DNA from: a virus
Virus record (IMG/VR): IMGVR_UViG_3300030118_003120
Coordinates: 1-43,936 of that record
Length of the DNA stretch: 43,936 nucleotides
Direction: 5' to 3' (one strand)
A program made the position numbers and the translations under genes. Each line of letters starts with the position of its first letter. The stretch's first letter is position 1. Of this stretch, positions 15,818-22,657 are shown piece by piece. The notes under the pieces were generated by a model, which made no database searches, was not told the DNA's origin, and saw only the letters and a program-made list of their open reading frames with translations.

Positions 15818-16261
15818 CTAACGACCGAGCAATTCCTTGGCTGGGATGTCGTATCGCCATGGAACATGGCTCAACGAAGACACCGTTTTCAAGGTCTTGG
15901 TCAGTCGGAGGATTTCACGGTGCAGGGCTCGCAACTCGGAAGCCCTGCTCATTTCCTCATCACCGTTGCACTTCAAGCACATGTCCACATGACTGGTTTC
16001 GTCATCGTGGTCAATTCCGCACTCTTCAACTGCGTCCATGCACTTGGTTTCGTTGAACCACTTTTCAACGGCTCGCACTTCACGGTGCAGTCGGTCGCAA
16101 ATGATTGCTTCAAAGGTCTGAACCCAGCCCTTGACAGCAAATAGGTTCGTTTGGAACATCATTTGCACCTTCACATTGTTCATCATGGTTTCAAGCAACA
16201 TCAACAATGCCGCCATCGCTTTTTCTGTTCTGCGTATTTTTCTCCACATGGTGTTTCTCAC
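15818..16261 (-). CDS. Helical protein with Cys cluster, function unknown
   Basis: A 147-residue protein with GTG start at 16261. The GTG is chosen because a TATA box (16284-16293) lies about 27 nt upstream, the leaderless spacing. An ATG four codons in is the alternative. The N-terminal half is Met-rich and helical (KAMAALLMLLETMMNNVKV). The middle holds CMDAVEEC and MCLKCNGD, four Cys that could bind a metal. The C-terminus is a basic helix (LRALHREILRLTKTLKTV). It is a stand-alone unit ended by a double-hairpin element. No family recognised. Confidence 0.7.
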   Translation of the reverse strand: MRNTMWRKIRRTEKAMAALLMLLETMMNNVKVQMMFQTNLFAVKGWVQTFEAIICDRLHREVRAVEKWFNETKCMDAVEECGIDHDDETSHVDMCLKCNGDEEMSRASELRALHREILRLTKTLKTVSSLSHVPWRYDIPAKELLGR

Positions 16262-16283
16262 CAGTCAAGCGTAGCAGGTGGTT

Positions 16284-16293
16284 GTATATAATA
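16284..16293 (-). promoter_or_regulatory. TATA box of the Cys-cluster gene
   Basis: On the minus strand TATTATATAC is centred about 27 nt upstream of the GTG at 16261, suggesting a leaderless transcript. Confidence 0.6.
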
Positions 16294-16581
16294 CCAGCGA
16301 ATAGCAACGATGCTTGAATTTTAGTCGTCTCTTCCAAGGGGGGCAGGCGTGTGGCGGGCGGAGGAGAGAGAGAGAGAGAGTACCACCCACCTATATTAGG
16401 AACCGTCCTGCGATTTTCGGGCGTGGATGGAGAGAGTTCGGCCGGCCTTCGGAAAGTCCGAGTTCGGGCCTGTTCGGCGGCCGATTTTGGGCCGTGAACC
16501 CACCCCCCCCGACGGCCCGTTCATGATAGGGTTCGGCCCTTCGGCAGGCTCGCAGTACAGCGTTTTTTTCAATTCCACAGG
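16294..16581. other. Non-coding strand-switch region with GA tract and TTCGG-rich sequence
   Basis: No convincing gene in either direction. It holds a GA tract (16360-16380), a CTATATTAGG element (16391-16400, on the minus strand CCTAATATAG as in the small-gene repeats), a GC-rich stretch with repeated TTCGG and GGCC words (about 16438-16550), and a run of seven T (16563-16569). The direction of the gene arrays changes here. The T-run could end a short plus-strand RNA begun at the TATATTA box. Confidence 0.5.
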
Positions 16582-16589
16582 TTTAAATA
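16582..16589 (+). promoter_or_regulatory. Candidate TATA box TTTAAATA for the structured RNA
   Basis: GGTTTAAATACC matches an archaeal TATA box. The expected start point is about 16606-16612, at the beginning of the helix-rich region. No coding start lies at leaderless distance, so a non-coding transcript is the simplest reading. Confidence 0.5.
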
Positions 16590-16603
16590 CCCCCCTGCCG
16601 ACA

Positions 16604-17197
16604 GCGTATTGCTTCGGCGTCAAACCCGAAGCCGAGGAAAACATACGCCCCAATGGCGGCCCTCCGGGGTCAAGTTGGGGGATGCGGCCGGCCACGGTTG
16701 TCTGCATCCGAAGCCAGCACACGCAACCCAAAAACCAAAATCTACGGGTGGCGGCTGAAACCGAATTTCAGCCCCGATTTAGTTCAAGCCTTCCCGTAGA
16801 ATCCGAGGGACCACATTTTCGGTCAAGCACGCAATCTTGAGACACTTCAAGGCGAGCCCCTGCGAAACAGGGCGATGATGAGACGGCACAACGAAACACC
16901 ACACCAAACAAGCAAACAAACGCTCTTTCATCTGCGACACTCAGCGACTTGATTCCGTGGTGAAGGACTTCATGGGTTGTACAGTCGGCACGACCGACGG
17001 GCAGATGTGCGAAGCCTCCACGGCACCGATAGGATGTTCTATGGCCTGTATTGAAACTGATGCAGGACTTAATCGGCAGTGGAGGCAGTTGGATGACAGC
17101 CGATAAATGGAGCAAGCCAGCGCCGCCCTCAGTGCGGCCCGACGCTTGAATTGATGGTTGAAAGGCTGTTATCCCCTCCCCGTCTCGTATGACGGGG
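16604..17197 (+). ncRNA. Candidate large structured non-coding RNA (~600 nt)
   Basis: The stretch has no credible gene but many nested complementary segments. GCGTAT 16604-16609 pairs with 16643-16648, enclosing GCTTCGG 16611-16617 with 16626-16632. GGATGC 16680-16685 pairs with 16704-16709. TCTACGGG 16741-16748 pairs with 16793-16800, enclosing GGCTGAAA 16753-16760 with 16766-16773. CCCTG 16858-16862 pairs with 16868-16872. GTCGG 16984-16988 pairs with 16994-16998. GCCTCC 17014-17019 pairs with 17081-17086, enclosing CCGAT 17026-17030 with 17072-17076 and CCTGTA 17045-17050 with 17061-17066. A 10-bp helix joins 17092-17101 and 17164-17173. A final hairpin CCCCGTC/GACGGGG (17178-17197) could terminate it. 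G-U pairs in two helices form only on the plus strand. I could not match it to RNase P, GOLLD or ROOL. Confidence 0.6.
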
Positions 17198-17340
17198 GGG
17201 TCGTTCTTCACCTGTGATTCACTTTCTCTTTCACATTGGGCGAGCCGTTATGAGCGGCGATGACCCCAGCACACAGTGTCTCCCGTCCTCGCTGGTCGGA
17301 AACACCGACAACGACGGGACTACATCGGAGGATGAAACAA

Positions 17341-19785
17341 ATGCAGAATGAAATGATGCAGAACGCAGACATGGACGGTGTCGGCTTCCTGCTCGGGATG
17401 CTATGGGTCTTTGGATTCATGGCGCTCGTGCTGGCCGCCTACATTGGACGAAGAACGAACGAACGCAAAGAGCAAACCTACGGGTACGAGTTGGAGGTCA
17501 TCAAAACCCTCCACGGTAACTCATCGGATGCGAACCACAGCCTTGCGAACTTCCTAACAAAAGTTCGTGGCAAGGGTGGTTGGAAAGCCTACTTTGAAGG
17601 CTACCACCACAACACGAGAACATACACAAAACTGGTGACGGATTCATCGTTGTCAGAAGGCGGTGTGGAAATCGTGTCGCCCCCTCTCAAGGGGGTCCGT
17701 CAACGGCGAAACTGGTTGTCCAGAGTTGCTGGCATGCTTGGTGGCTTGGTCCGGGTCAACCGAAGTTGTGGGGTTCATCTCCACCTCGGTCTGAAAGGCC
17801 CGGATGATGATTGGGACGACGAAGGAGTCATGTCCTATCAGACCGCCTGCATCATCGCCACCAAAACAAGCGTGCTTTACACGGTGTTTCAATCCGTGTT
17901 CAACTCGCTCGTACCCTCAAGCCGACACCACAACGACTACTCGGCCCCCAACAGGTATGTACTGGCTGAAGCCATCAATCATGTCGTCCACAACGGACAA
18001 GACCAGACTGATGAGTTGTGGTCGGAAACACTGTACATGTGGGCAAGGGACCGACGCTACTTCCATGTCAACTGTCAATCGCTCAGCCGCTACGGTACAA
18101 TTGAGTTCAGGCAACACGCCGGCTCAATCAACCCCGTGAAGTTGGACGCTTGGGCACAACTCATGTCCGCTTTGGTTGCCCGTGCCACCACGATTACCCA
18201 CGGCGAGATGCACTCCGTCTTGACCTTGGCTTCTCGTGAGGAGCGCATACTGCAACTGAGCGACCTCGCACACTTTTTGGGACTGTCTGAGAAGACGAAC
18301 CTCATCAAGTACTTCTCCCGCCGAGTGGATGTCCTTCGGGGCATCCCTCTCAAGGACAAATGCACCGAGTGTGCTCGTGAGACATGCGCTGGATGTATCG
18401 TCGGACCTCAGACCGACTGGGACGAGATGGACTACATTCTCCATGAGGATGAGGACTTCGCCGCCGAATACTACAACATGTCCGCTACTGTCTTGAGTGT
18501 GCTTGGCGCTCTGTGGGCTTTCGGTCCACTGGTCGCCGGCATCATGTTGCTTGTTGGTTGCGGCATTGGAGCAATCCATGGCCGTGGCAAGCAGTACAGC
18601 CAAGGCAAAACAGCACCGGCATTGTGGAACGCTTTGCAGGCCCGTGGCACACACGCCGCTGGCACTGTATGGCTTGACGACAGTTGCCTCAAGGACGGCA
18701 AGGCCCGACAGTACCTCTACATCAAGGACTCAGTACCGGCGGTTCAACTCTCACCTTCCCTCAAGCGTGAGGTGAGCAAAACCACATGGTGGCAGGTCTT
18801 TCACACAAGGTTCAGCACCCACGGTGCCAACACAGCCGACAACGCCCACCCACACTTCTCATCATGCCGACAAGTCGTGATGGTTCACAACGGTGTGGTA
18901 GGCAACTACGACGAGGTATGGCGTGCCATCAAGCGCAAGCCCACCGGCCCAGTTGACAGCCAAGCAGTCTGCGAGGCTCTCGCAGTCGGTGGCATTGACG
19001 AGGTCATCAAGCACTGTGTCGGTCCAATGTCCCTGATATGGGCCGACATGCGTGACCCTGCGGGCACTCTGCACTTTTGGACAAACGGTGAAAACCCGCT
19101 CCACTTCGGGCGACTGGACAACCCCTCGGGGGACATCATGGTCGCATCAACCGAAGCACTGTGGCTTGAGGCCGCAGGCAAGCGGGCCATCACTGAGTCT
19201 CGCCGAGTGCAAAAGACTCGCAAGGTACAACGCCGCAACAACCTCGGAGGACACGCATTGACTCGCTCCTACACTGTGACCGAAAAGGTCTTTGACCGTA
19301 GGGGCAAGCCGGTGATGACCACCGAGCAAGTTCCCGTCAACCACTGGGCCGCCGTCGTTGGCAAGCACTACACGATTTCGCCGGAAGGCAAGATTGACGG
19401 TGTGATGACCGACAACTGGCAGGACACAACTCGTGGCACAATGCTTTCATGGCGCTCCTACGCCAGCCCGCCTCGCAAGGCGAAAGGCAACAAGGACACA
19501 TGCACCATGGACGACTGCGTGTTGGTCGCCACCAACGCCGACATGCAACGGACCTTTGACCTGTGCGACGCCGCCGGTGGATGGCCAGTGTTTCAAGGCG
19601 CCAACGGCGACGAACTCCATGGCTACGACGCTGTGCTCCATGAGGGCATCAACCCCGACGGCACACGCTACCGCCTGCCACAGTACTGTCAACCTTGGAT
19701 TGACGACATTGACAAGCGGGAACTCCTCGTGGGCGACTACGAGAAGCAAGGCAAGTCGTGGGTTCTGGACGAGCAGTGGCTCTGA
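17341..19785 (+). CDS. Membrane-anchored amidoligase-glutamine amidotransferase (GAT-II) fusion
   Basis: An 814-residue protein (MQNEMMQNADMDGVGF at the start). GGAGG is 9 nt before this ATG, and longer frames start at 17332 and 17260. Order: transmembrane helix (~14-35); a GS-like amidoligase domain (Amidoligase_2 type) at ~46-285 with E50/E52 in GYELEV, E110 in GGVEIVSPP, H146/H148 in GVHLHLGL and E255/R257 in TIEFRQHAG; a four-Cys knuckle C341/C344/C349/C352; a second hydrophobic segment (~381-406); then a GlmS-type Ntn glutaminase domain from C407 (CGIGAIHGRG) with HTRFSTHG 488-495, HNGVVGNY 516-523 and D539; and a ~200-residue C-terminal extension. Glutamine-derived ammonia would feed amide formation on a carboxylate substrate, which is unknown. 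The glutaminase needs its Cys at the N-terminus, so cleavage before C407 is expected. It is a single-gene unit with its own 3' element. Confidence 0.9.
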   Translation: MQNEMMQNADMDGVGFLLGMLWVFGFMALVLAAYIGRRTNERKEQTYGYELEVIKTLHGNSSDANHSLANFLTKVRGKGGWKAYFEGYHHNTRTYTKLVTDSSLSEGGVEIVSPPLKGVRQRRNWLSRVAGMLGGLVRVNRSCGVHLHLGLKGPDDDWDDEGVMSYQTACIIATKTSVLYTVFQSVFNSLVPSSRHHNDYSAPNRYVLAEAINHVVHNGQDQTDELWSETLYMWARDRRYFHVNCQSLSRYGTIEFRQHAGSINPVKLDAWAQLMSALVARATTITHGEMHSVLTLASREERILQLSDLAHFLGLSEKTNLIKYFSRRVDVLRGIPLKDKCTECARETCAGCIVGPQTDWDEMDYILHEDEDFAAEYYNMSATVLSVLGALWAFGPLVAGIMLLVGCGIGAIHGRGKQYSQGKTAPALWNALQARGTHAAGTVWLDDSCLKDGKARQYLYIKDSVPAVQLSPSLKREVSKTTWWQVFHTRFSTHGANTADNAHPHFSSCRQVVMVHNGVVGNYDEVWRAIKRKPTGPVDSQAVCEALAVGGIDEVIKHCVGPMSLIWADMRDPAGTLHFWTNGENPLHFGRLDNPSGDIMVASTEALWLEAAGKRAITESRRVQKTRKVQRRNNLGGHALTRSYTVTEKVFDRRGKPVMTTEQVPVNHWAAVVGKHYTISPEGKIDGVMTDNWQDTTRGTMLSWRSYASPPRKAKGNKDTCTMDDCVLVATNADMQRTFDLCDAAGGWPVFQGANGDELHGYDAVLHEGINPDGTRYRLPQYCQPWIDDIDKRELLVGDYEKQGKSWVLDEQWL

Positions 19786-19807
19786 GGCGTTCGTTTGAAC
19801 TGCGGAT

Positions 19808-19876
19808 GACGGCTCTCTGAGTCGTCCCACCTCTCTGAGGTGTACAACGGAGCCATGGGGGGTACGCCCCCCATGG
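19808..19876 (+). terminator. Triple-hairpin 3' element (copy 5, plus)
   Basis: Begins 23 nt after the amidoligase stop: GACGGCTC-TCT-GAGTCGTC (19808-19826, one G-U), CACCTC-TCT-GAGGTG (19828-19842), the linker TACAACG (19843-19849), then a perfect 10-bp hairpin CCATGGGGGG-TACG-CCCCCCATGG (19853-19876) followed by a pyrimidine-rich stretch. It has the same order of parts as the minus-strand elements. Confidence 0.75.
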
Positions 19877-19938
19877 TTCCCCCTTTCCCTATCACTTTCC
19901 TATGCCCTTCGGGGCCGACACAAACAGGAGGACGAAAC

Positions 19939-20163
19939 ATGAAGGAACCCCAACCACCAAAGTGGCAACTGAAAACGCTACATGGTCGTAGGGTGTGGAC
20001 TACTGAGTACCAGTGGGGCAACGCCAACTACGAACATGACTGCGCTGACTGCGGCCGTGAGGCAACCATGCTGTGCGTTGAAATCAACGAGCATTGGTCG
20101 GTACCCCAACCAGACCTACGCAAGTTCTGGTTTTGGTGCGGTGTCTGCCAAGTCGGCGGTTGA
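19939..20163 (+). CDS. Zinc-ribbon protein, 74 aa
   Basis: A 74-residue protein starting MKEPQPPKWQLKTLHG, with CADC near residues 35-38 and CGVC near 69-72, plus an additional Cys, forming a probable zinc ribbon. AACAGGAGGACGAAACATG supplies a strong ribosome binding site. The leader contains GCCC-TTCG-GGGC, a UUCG-type hairpin. It lies between two copies of the 3' hairpin element, so it is probably its own unit or is cotranscribed at low level with the amidoligase. Binding partner unknown. Confidence 0.75.
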   Translation: MKEPQPPKWQLKTLHGRRVWTTEYQWGNANYEHDCADCGREATMLCVEINEHWSVPQPDLRKFWFWCGVCQVGG

Positions 20164-20170
20164 CTGCTTA

Positions 20171-20260
20171 CATCACCCCCCAGTGATGCCACCTCCCCGA
20201 GGTGTACAACGGGCGGCCTCTCCCCAAGGGGAGGGGTCGCCCCCCCTTTTTTTTATTTTT
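20171..20260 (+). terminator. Triple-hairpin 3' element with T-run (copy 6, plus)
   Basis: CATCAC-CCCCCA-GTGATG (20171-20188), CACCTC-CCC-GAGGTG (20190-20204), TACAACG (20205-20211), a 15-bp hairpin between 20211-20225 and 20228-20242 with an AA loop, then T8-A-T5 (20247-20260). It is the clearest terminator in the window and shows what the related elements probably do. Confidence 0.85.
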
Positions 20261-20795
20261 AACGCCAGTATATTAAGGATAGGATAAGAAGTAATAAAGT
20301 GTTCCGTTACACGCCATTACGAAGAGAAATAGTCCAAGTCAAAGAGAGAGAGAAGAGAGAGAAAGAAGAGAGAAGAGAAAAGATATATATTAAGTCTTAA
20401 GACTTACACCCCAGCCGGGCCGAGAGAGTCCGAGAGAGCCAAAGAGAGTTGAAAACCGTTCAAGTTGGGCCGCAGTGCCACGATTTCGTATGCCCTAAAA
20501 AATGTAAGAAAGAGGCGTAAAACGGCAAAAAACGCCGAAAACCGGAAAAGATTGAGCAAATGCACAAAAAAAAGGCCGACGACTGTGCATGTGGGTAGGC
20601 TTTTCGGGGCGGTTTCGTGCTTGACCAGCACAGGTTTTGACCACCAACCTTGATACGACGCCCTCCCGACCTCACCGTCTCGCTGAACTTCGGGACGACT
20701 CGCCCACAACGCCGACCGATTCTCACCGACCCGCTGGTGCCCCTCACAGCCTCGCAGTCTTGTGTTCCTTTAAGTACCAACCACCGATGCGTGGG
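20261..20795. other. Gene-free region with polypurine tract and palindrome
   Basis: No credible gene on either strand. It contains an AT-rich start (AGTATATTAAGGATAGGATA), a purine tract of about 40 nt (20341-20382) rich in GAGAGA, ATATATAT (20383-20390), a 16-bp palindrome, GAGAGAG repeats at 20420-20450, A-rich sequence (20495-20570), then ordinary-composition sequence up to the next promoter. It could hold an origin, an operator or untranslated RNA. Confidence 0.5.
20391..20406. repeat. 16-bp perfect palindrome TAAGTCTTAAGACTTA
   Basis: A perfect two-fold symmetric sequence next to ATATATAT and behind the purine tract. A dimeric DNA-binding protein site or an origin element are the usual explanations for such symmetry. 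No copy was noticed elsewhere in the window. Confidence 0.6.
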
Positions 20796-20805
20796 TTTAT
20801 ATGGG
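20796..20805 (+). promoter_or_regulatory. Class A promoter TTTATATGGG
   Basis: GGGTTTATATGGGACCG lies 65 nt upstream of the ATG at 20861, and the leader ends in ACAGGAGGCGATAACATG. It shares TTTATATGGG with the promoters at 22658, 23484 and 26132. Confidence 0.7.
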
Positions 20806-20860
20806 ACCGACTCTTGGGATGAACTGAGCGGGACGAACCGCAACAACAGGAGGCGATAAC

Positions 20861-21085
20861 ATGCGAAACGAAGAACAACGAATATGGCACGACTACATGG
20901 CGATTTACACACCCACGGAGGAGCGACCGTGGAACTGGAACGGTGAATATTTCACCTCCATTCGGGCACTGATGAAGTACATCCGAGGACGGCACCCCGA
21001 CCGAGAGTGGAAGGCGGTCAAGTTCATGGCTTACACCCGCCCGAGCCATTCCATCAAGTACACCTACGACGAGGTGAGCGCATGA
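20861..21085 (+). CDS. Stand-alone copy of the N-terminal domain of the HTH-phosphoesterase
   Basis: A 74-residue protein. The segment RALMKYIRGRHPDREWKAV followed by SIKYTYDEV aligns with SALARHIAERHPEKSLNAW followed by AVAYTYDEE near the N-terminus of the protein at 12571-13929: same spacing, same RHP core and the same YTYDE ending. It is therefore a paralogue of that domain without HTH or enzyme parts. The upstream residues (WNWNGEYFTS) are aromatic. It is first in its operon. It could compete with or regulate the packaging protein. Function unknown. Confidence 0.8.
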   Translation: MRNEEQRIWHDYMAIYTPTEERPWNWNGEYFTSIRALMKYIRGRHPDREWKAVKFMAYTRPSHSIKYTYDEVSA

Positions 21086-21279
21086 GCGGCTTCAAGGCAA
21101 CCCGCAGGAGGGACGGTCTGTGCGAGCGTGTGGGCTGTGAGCATGTCGCCAAGGCAAGCCGCCCGTGGACTGTCAGCATTGACGGTGCCCGTGGGCGTAC
21201 CATCGCTCGGTTCTGCGCCGCCTGCCAAACCGAGTTGCGTACAGCCAAGGTTCTGCCCGTGTGGGAGGTGAGCCAGTGA
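21082..21279 (+). CDS. Zinc-ribbon protein, 65 aa
   Basis: A 65-residue basic protein starting MSGFKATRRRDGLCERVGC, with C14 and C19 and a later CAAC pair (about residues 45-48) that could bind one zinc. The ATG overlaps the upstream stop (ATGA) and its own stop overlaps the next ATG (TGATG), so it is the middle gene of a coupled trio. Base composition is GC-richer than the neighbours. Function unknown. Confidence 0.75.
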   Translation: MSGFKATRRRDGLCERVGCEHVAKASRPWTVSIDGARGRTIARFCAACQTELRTAKVLPVWEVSQ

Positions 21280-22652
21280 TGGAAACCATGCAAGTGCGAA
21301 TCGCCAGCGAGGCCCGGCCTGCCGTGGAGAAGACGGTCGCCCGGTTGGAGCGCATGCACCAGCGACGAGGACTGCTCTTTGCCGCCTCGTGGTCGGACGA
21401 GTACACCAAGACCCACCGCATCAAGCACAGCACCAAGCAGGTGCCCTTGGAGGGGACCATCCGGCAAATCACCCTGACCCGAGACTACCAGCCGCAAGGC
21501 GTCGCCCCACCTACGGAGCGACACGCCGACTTCCGGTATCACGACCTCACGCTGACCATGAGCCCGCTGTCGGACGACTGGGACTTGCTCTACACCGTCA
21601 GCCCTGCCGACCCCAACGAGCCGGACGGCTCCGAGGCCATCATCAAGCAGAACCCGCTCTCCGACGAGGAGCACGAGTACCCGACCCACTTCCACGACCA
21701 CTGCGACCACTGCACCAGCGGACGCCGTGGACGACACAAGACGATGACATTCCGCCACAAGGAGACGGGCGAGGTCGTCAGCGTCGGCTCTACCTGCGTG
21801 CTTGAGTACACCGGCATTGACCCCTCGCTCGTTGAGAGCATCCTTGAGTTCAAGGGCAAGGCCACGACACACGACTTTGACGCTGGGAAGCGTGGTGGAC
21901 AGCGCACGATGGGCACCTACGAGTTCGCCCTGCGTGCCTCCATGTGGCTTCACGCCAACGAGGGCTACACCCGAGGACTCGGGCACAACCTGTTCAACTA
22001 CGAACTCATCAAGCACCCGCAGACGGGGCAAATCGGCTTCGGCTACCGACAACTCGTGCCCAAGGCGTACATCATCGCCGCCCCTGCTGGCGGCATCACT
22101 GAGCCCGTGGACTTCCGCTGGCTTCGTGAGGACGAGCCCGTCGCACCCGAGGCCATCAGCCCGTCGGTGTTCACCGTTGCCGAGGCGTTCATGGACTACT
22201 GCCTCGGGCTCTCGGGGTCGTCGTCGTTTGAACACACCGTGCGGAACATCTTCAAGAGCGGCGTCGTGAGCGGCAAATCGTCAGCCATGGCTGGCGGTGC
22301 CCTCGCCGGCTACCTCAAGCACATTCAGCGAGAGGCTCGCAAGACCGCCGAGGTTGAGCGCAAGGCCGCCCGACCCGCAGGGAAGCACCTCGGGACCGTT
22401 GGTCAGCGTACCGACTTTGGCCCTGCCACCGTCGTCTTCGTGCGACGCATTGAGGGCTACTACGGCACGACCACGCTGACTAAGTTCCTCGCTGGGGACG
22501 ACACCCTCGTGTGGTTCCGCTCCGGCGACAAGAGCGACCTCAAGGTGGGCGACACCGTGAGCATCACGGGCACCGTGAAGAAGCACGACCAGTTCAAGGA
22601 CGAGAAGCAAACAGTCATCACCCGAGCCAAGTTCACACGAGGTGAGGAATGA
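21279..22652 (+). CDS. Phage-type protein with CDHC zinc motif and C-terminal OB-like domain
   Basis: A 457-residue protein starting METMQVRIASEARPAVEK. In the middle, HCDHCTSGRRGRHKTM, then a TGEVVSVGSTCVLEYTG segment, resembles a widely spread phage protein family with a CxxC finger followed by VGSTCL. The C-terminal ~85 residues (FGPATVVFVRRIEGYYGTTT, DLKVGDTVSITGTVKKH, KQTVITRAKF) look like an OB fold, suggesting single-stranded nucleic acid binding. Strong GC bias in third positions distinguishes it from most neighbours. The nucleic-acid role is inferred. Confidence 0.85.
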   Translation: METMQVRIASEARPAVEKTVARLERMHQRRGLLFAASWSDEYTKTHRIKHSTKQVPLEGTIRQITLTRDYQPQGVAPPTERHADFRYHDLTLTMSPLSDDWDLLYTVSPADPNEPDGSEAIIKQNPLSDEEHEYPTHFHDHCDHCTSGRRGRHKTMTFRHKETGEVVSVGSTCVLEYTGIDPSLVESILEFKGKATTHDFDAGKRGGQRTMGTYEFALRASMWLHANEGYTRGLGHNLFNYELIKHPQTGQIGFGYRQLVPKAYIIAAPAGGITEPVDFRWLREDEPVAPEAISPSVFTVAEAFMDYCLGLSGSSSFEHTVRNIFKSGVVSGKSSAMAGGALAGYLKHIQREARKTAEVERKAARPAGKHLGTVGQRTDFGPATVVFVRRIEGYYGTTTLTKFLAGDDTLVWFRSGDKSDLKVGDTVSITGTVKKHDQFKDEKQTVITRAKFTRGEE

Positions 22653-22657
22653 TAGGG

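Noticed and set aside
16600-17200. RNase P RNA
   Set aside because: Short matches (GAGGAAA, GGAGCAAG, GCTGTTATC) are present, but I could not build the P4 helix or the conserved region order, so I did not name it.
16600-17200. tRNA or tmRNA in the structured region
   Set aside because: No TTCGAATC-type T-arm with matching acceptor stem and no CCA end were found.
16768-17211. 147-codon open frame on the minus strand over the structured-RNA region
   Set aside because: No ribosome binding site, composition unlike the other proteins, no motif, and the region's complementary segments explain the sequence better.
18559-18561. Separate glutaminase gene starting near C407
   Set aside because: No in-frame start with a ribosome binding site immediately before the Cys. 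The reading frame is continuous from the amidoligase, so a fusion is the better reading.
20404-20912. Overlapping minus-strand frames of 101 and 150 codons
   Set aside because: Low-complexity, no start signal, partly over a promoter and purine-rich DNA; read as chance frames.
21054-22235. 393-codon minus-strand open frame
   Set aside because: It is antisense to three coupled plus-strand genes with good starts and recognisable motifs. Its openness follows from GC-rich third positions.
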